A DNA stretch of 8,715 nt from DASSJM01 sp049587975 (GTDB taxonomy: Bacteria > Actinomycetota > UBA4738 > HRBIN12), in the NCBI GenBank assembly GCA_049587975.1, contig JBAVEY010000378.1:1-8715 (forward strand). The letters are read 5' to 3'. Positions 6,622 through 8,715 of this stretch are shown here, piece after piece. The notes under the pieces are model-generated. The model was not told where the DNA came from. It did no database searches and saw nothing but the letters and a program-made list of their open reading frames with translations. The stretch's first letter is position 1. Every line of letters begins with the position of its first letter. Position numbers and translations under genes: made by a program.

Positions 6622-7166
6622 GCCTCCTCCTCCTCGAGCCGGAGGAGCCGGATGACCTTCTTCCGGCCCTCGTGCAGGTGCTTCCTCACCGTGCCCTCGG
6701 CCGTCCCGAGGACGCGAGCGACCTCGGCGACGGGCAGATCCTCCAGGTAGTGGAGGGCGATGGCATGTGCCTGCCTGCGTGGGAGCGACCGGACGGCGCG
6801 CCAGAACTCGACGCCTTCCGCCGACAGCTCGGGCAGGGTCGGCGTCTGCCCGAGCGCGATCCGCGCGAGCGCCTTGGTCTCGACGACGCGCCGACGGATC
6901 GCGGAGACCGAGAGGTTCGCGACGACCCGACGCACCCAGACGCCGGGCTCGTCGTAGCTCCCGATCCGGTCCCAACCGCGATGGGCGACGAGGAACGCCT
7001 CCTGGGCGAGGTCCTCGGCACCCGAGCGGCTCCCGGAGAGCGCGTACGCGAGTCCGACCACCGCCGGGTACTCACGAACGTAGAAGTCCTCGAACGTCTC
7101 CGAGGCTTCCACGGCGACGGGTTCGGCTCCCTCCGCCACCGACCGACTCCCCTCCAAGAAGGCCAT
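6618..7166 (-). CDS. ECF-type RNA polymerase sigma factor (sigma-70 family)
   Basis: The protein has 182 residues. Region 2 runs from about 24 to 92: FEDFYVREYPAVVGLAYAL, then GAEDLAQEAFLVAHRGWDRI (core binding and -10 recognition), then PGVWVRRVVANLSVSAIRRR. Region 4 runs from about 122 to 175: the helix-turn-helix PVAEVARVLGTAEGTVRKHLHEGRKKV reads the -35 element. Regions 1 and 3 are absent, as expected for the ECF group. The ATG at 7166 is chosen because GGAG stands 7 bases ahead and the frame upstream (to 7259) adds a basic, unconserved-looking tail. The last codons (LEEEEA) double as the ribosome binding site of the propeller gene, which overlaps by ATGA. ECF factors usually control their own operon together with a membrane-bound partner; here the partner is likely the propeller protein. 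The promoter it recognises is not identifiable in this window. Confidence 0.92.
   Translation of the reverse strand: MAFLEGSRSVAEGAEPVAVEASETFEDFYVREYPAVVGLAYALSGSRSGAEDLAQEAFLVAHRGWDRIGSYDEPGVWVRRVVANLSVSAIRRRVVETKALARIALGQTPTLPELSAEGVEFWRAVRSLPRRQAHAIALHYLEDLPVAEVARVLGTAEGTVRKHLHEGRKKVIRLLRLEEEEA
6628..6633 (-). promoter_or_regulatory. Ribosome binding site inside the sigma factor's 3' end
   Basis: Four successive GAG codons at the sigma factor C-terminus produce a repeated GGAGGAGG run directly before the ATG at 6621; the AGGAGG at 6633-6628 is at ideal spacing (6 bases). It confirms the propeller start and allows strong reinitiation at the ATGA overlap. Confidence 0.75.
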
Positions 7167-7260
7167 ATCGTCGCTCCATCTAGTCTCTCGTTCGAGCGGC
7201 CGCCGGCGCTTACCCCGAGCGGGAGCCCGTTGGGGCGACCCAGACCGGAGGAGGCACACG
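7167..7260. promoter_or_regulatory. Divergent promoter region between the sigma factor and the RibD-C protein
   Basis: These 94 bases separate two divergent starts and should contain both promoters unless they lie inside the opposite gene. An imperfect inverted repeat at 7213-7235 (CCCC and CGG arms pairing with CCG and GGGG) lies in the leader of the plus-strand gene. GGAGGAGG at 7247-7254 is a strong ribosome binding site for the ATG at 7261. No convincing -35/-10 pair is visible on either strand. Confidence 0.45.
7174..7177 (-). promoter_or_regulatory. Ribosome binding site fixing the sigma factor start
   Basis: GGAG on the minus strand lies 7 bases before the ATG at 7166. It favours this start over the more distant start at 7259, which would overlap the divergent promoter region completely. 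Confidence 0.6.
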
Positions 7261-7839
7261 ATGGGGAGCGTGATCTACGACAAGAGCATGTCCCTCGACG
7301 GCTACATCGCCGGAGCGAACATGCGGGTCGAGGCGGGGCTCGGCGCCGACGGAGAGCGTCTGCACGACTGGGCCTTCAAGGCCCCGGCCGGCGTGGAGCT
7401 GATACAGCGCGAGGTCGACAACCTCGGCGCGGTGATCTGCGGCCGACGCACGTACGACATGTCGATCCCCCACTGGGGCACCGACGGCCCGACCGGCGAC
7501 GCTCGCGTCCCGGTGTTCGTGCTGTCGCACGGCGTGCCGGACGACGTCCCCGGGGGCGGCGTGTACGCGTTCGTCCACGACATCGAGACGGCGCTGGCAC
7601 GGGCGCGCGAGACCGCGGGTGATCGGAACATCAGCGTGATGGGCGCCGACACCGGGCGCCAGTTCATCGACGCCGGCGCGATCGACGAGATCTCGGTGCA
7701 CGTCGTGCCCGTGCTGTTCGGGAGCGGCACACCGTTGTTCGGCGAGGGCGTGGACGAGCACGTCACGCTCGAGTTCGTCGGGGTGAGCGAGACCCCGCAC
7801 GCCACGCACCTGCGCTACCGGGTCGTCCGCGAGGGCTGA
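7261..7839 (+). CDS. Dihydrofolate-reductase-family protein (RibD C-terminal domain)
   Basis: This 192-residue protein is a single RibD-C/DHFR-like domain, an NADPH-binding reductase fold. Landmarks are MSLDGYIAG (10-18), ICGRRTYDM (59-67), a VPVFVLSHG strand (83-91), VMGADTGRQFIDAGAIDEI (126-144) and the family ending VHVVPVLFGSGTPLF (146-160). It lacks the deaminase half of RibD, so it is not a complete riboflavin-pathway enzyme. Stand-alone members in actinomycetes are common and mostly uncharacterised; they are annotated as dihydrofolate reductase family or riboflavin biosynthesis protein RibD without proof of either activity. There is no TM segment or signal peptide. It has a strong ribosome binding site and is divergent from the ECF sigma gene, which may be chance or shared control. 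The next gene begins 79 bases later on the same strand. Confidence 0.9.
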   Translation: MGSVIYDKSMSLDGYIAGANMRVEAGLGADGERLHDWAFKAPAGVELIQREVDNLGAVICGRRTYDMSIPHWGTDGPTGDARVPVFVLSHGVPDDVPGGGVYAFVHDIETALARARETAGDRNISVMGADTGRQFIDAGAIDEISVHVVPVLFGSGTPLFGEGVDEHVTLEFVGVSETPHATHLRYRVVREG

Positions 7840-7918
7840 CCCTCCGCAGCGTTACGCCGCAACGGAGCCGTGCTCCCTGACCAACACCGAGCGTGGGGGC
7901 TCGTCATAGGCTTCGTGC

Positions 7919-8715
7919 ATGGCTGAGCGGTTCTGCCTGCGCTGCGACTGGGCCGGCGAGACGGAGGAGCCTGCCTGCCCTCGGTGCGGCGCTCCCCTGT
8001 ACAGGATGACCCGTTCCGAGCCGACGCCGGCTCCGCCAGAGGTCCCTCCGGCCCGCCGCGATCCGCCGGCCGAAGTCCCGGGCACGCGCGGTGCGCCCCT
8101 CGAAGGTTCCGAAAGCGAGGGCGACCAGGACGAGGCGGAACTTCCATCGGCCGCCACCGCCGAGCGCGGGCGTTGGCGGGTCATCGTTCTCGCCCTCACG
8201 CTCACGGCGGTCGTCGCCTTCGCACTGACGCGTGGCGGCGAGCCCGACCCCAGGGGTCAGGACCATGTTCGTGCAGACCCTGAGACGCCAGCGGATCCTT
8301 CCTTCCCCAGCCTGCCGACCAACCCGCCGCCGGGCCCACAACCTCAGTGCTCCGGCGATGCCACGACGCTGGCCATACCTGAGCCCGCGGACGCCGTGCC
8401 GGCCGCCACGGCCGACTACTACTTCCAGGGCTCGCTCGAAAGCAGCCTGGGAGCCGCCCCCGATCTGGTCGAGGTCGAGAAGGGCAGCAGCGTCTTCACC
8501 GTCGATGGAAGGACCGGGGTCACGGTGCTGCGCTTCGCCGGAGGCAGAGGGTTGGCGCTGGCTCCGACGACCCGCGTCATCCGGAGCCCGGGATACTCGA
8601 TCGAGGTCCTGTTCCGCTTCGATCTCCTCGCCGGGTATCGGAAGATCATCGACTTCAAGGACGGCTCCTCCGACGATGGCTTGTACATGCTGGACGGATG
8701 CCTAACCTTCTTCCC
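7919..8715 (+). CDS. Membrane protein with N-terminal zinc ribbon and LamG-like domain, C-terminus outside the window
   Basis: The frame is open from ATG 7919 (first start after an in-frame TAG at 7907-7909) to the right edge, giving 265 residues. Residues 6-23 hold a zinc ribbon, CLRC (6-9) and CPRC (20-23). A Pro/Glu/Asp-rich linker follows (31-84), then one TM helix (about 86-104), then a second Pro-rich external linker (105-142). From about residue 166 the pattern YYFQGSLESSLG, VLRFAGGRGLAL, GYSIEVLFRFD, RKIIDFKDG and DDGLYMLDG is that of concanavalin-A-like/LamG jelly-roll domains, which bind glycans or proteins. The ribbon is probably cytoplasmic and the lectin-like domain external. The gene is not recognised beyond this, and the domain end lies outside the window. 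The Shine-Dalgarno before the ATG is weak. Whether it is co-transcribed with the RibD-C gene is unclear. Confidence 0.82.
   Translation, partial: MAERFCLRCDWAGETEEPACPRCGAPLYRMTRSEPTPAPPEVPPARRDPPAEVPGTRGAPLEGSESEGDQDEAELPSAATAERGRWRVIVLALTLTAVVAFALTRGGEPDPRGQDHVRADPETPADPSFPSLPTNPPPGPQPQCSGDATTLAIPEPADAVPAATADYYFQGSLESSLGAAPDLVEVEKGSSVFTVDGRTGVTVLRFAGGRGLALAPTTRVIRSPGYSIEVLFRFDLLAGYRKIIDFKDGSSDDGLYMLDGCLTFF

Noticed and set aside
6622..6975. Upstream extension of the propeller gene
   Set aside because: It lies in the sigma factor gene in another frame and is an Arg/Ala/Gly-rich shadow; the ATGA overlap and ribosome binding site fix the start at 6621.
7864..7903. Two small hairpins (GGAGC-CGT-GCTCC and CGAGC-6-GCTCG) after the RibD-C gene
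   Set aside because: Five-base-pair stems without a T-tract are too weak to call a terminator.
7904..8341. Minus-strand frames opposite the zinc-ribbon gene
   Set aside because: Compositional mirror of the plus-strand coding sequence, with no motif.
8232..8705. A 157-codon plus-strand frame near the right edge
   Set aside because: It is out of frame with the zinc-ribbon/LamG gene, whose frame stays open to the edge and gives a recognisable domain pattern.

Overview
The window looks like chromosomal DNA of a high-GC bacterium, most likely an actinomycete-type lineage (Actinomycetota). The basis is the very high GC at third codon positions, the long mirror ORFs on the non-coding strand that this causes, GTG start use, and protein types common in that phylum. 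A GC-rich Chloroflexota relative cannot be excluded from sequence alone. No tRNA, rRNA, CRISPR array, insertion sequence or phage gene was seen.

Layout, left to right. (1) Minus strand, 1-1063: an alkaline-phosphatase-superfamily phosphodiesterase whose C-terminus lies beyond the left edge. (2) A 303-bp divergent intergenic region, 1064-1366. (3) Plus strand, 1367-3478: a 703-residue, roughly ten-TM GAF sensor histidine kinase of the NarL/HisKA_3 type, with no response regulator beside it. A possible 14-codon ORF overlaps its GTG start by a GTGA. (4) Plus strand, 3632-4597 and 4648-5424: a zinc-independent MDR oxidoreductase and an alpha/beta hydrolase, probably one operon. The operon is preceded by two identical 11-bp palindromes (3589-3612) and ends at a strong hairpin (5445-5478). 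(5) Minus strand, 7166 down to 5485: an ECF-type sigma factor overlapping by ATGA with a single-pass membrane protein carrying a PD40/TolB-like beta-propeller. (6) Plus strand, 7261-7839: a RibD-C/dihydrofolate-reductase-family protein, divergent from the sigma factor. (7) Plus strand, 7919 to the right edge: a membrane protein with an N-terminal zinc ribbon and a C-terminal LamG-like domain, cut off by the window end.

How they may work together: the clearest functional unit is the sigma/propeller pair. The tight overlap suggests equimolar production, and the one-pass topology (about 50 cytoplasmic residues, one TM, about 300 external residues) suits a membrane sensor or anti-sigma partner. 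It has no zinc-binding anti-sigma motif. The MDR/hydrolase pair looks like a small detoxification or metabolic operon, possibly controlled through the tandem palindromes. The remaining genes are single transcription units with no obvious shared pathway. The two edge genes are partial because they leave the window, not because they are broken.
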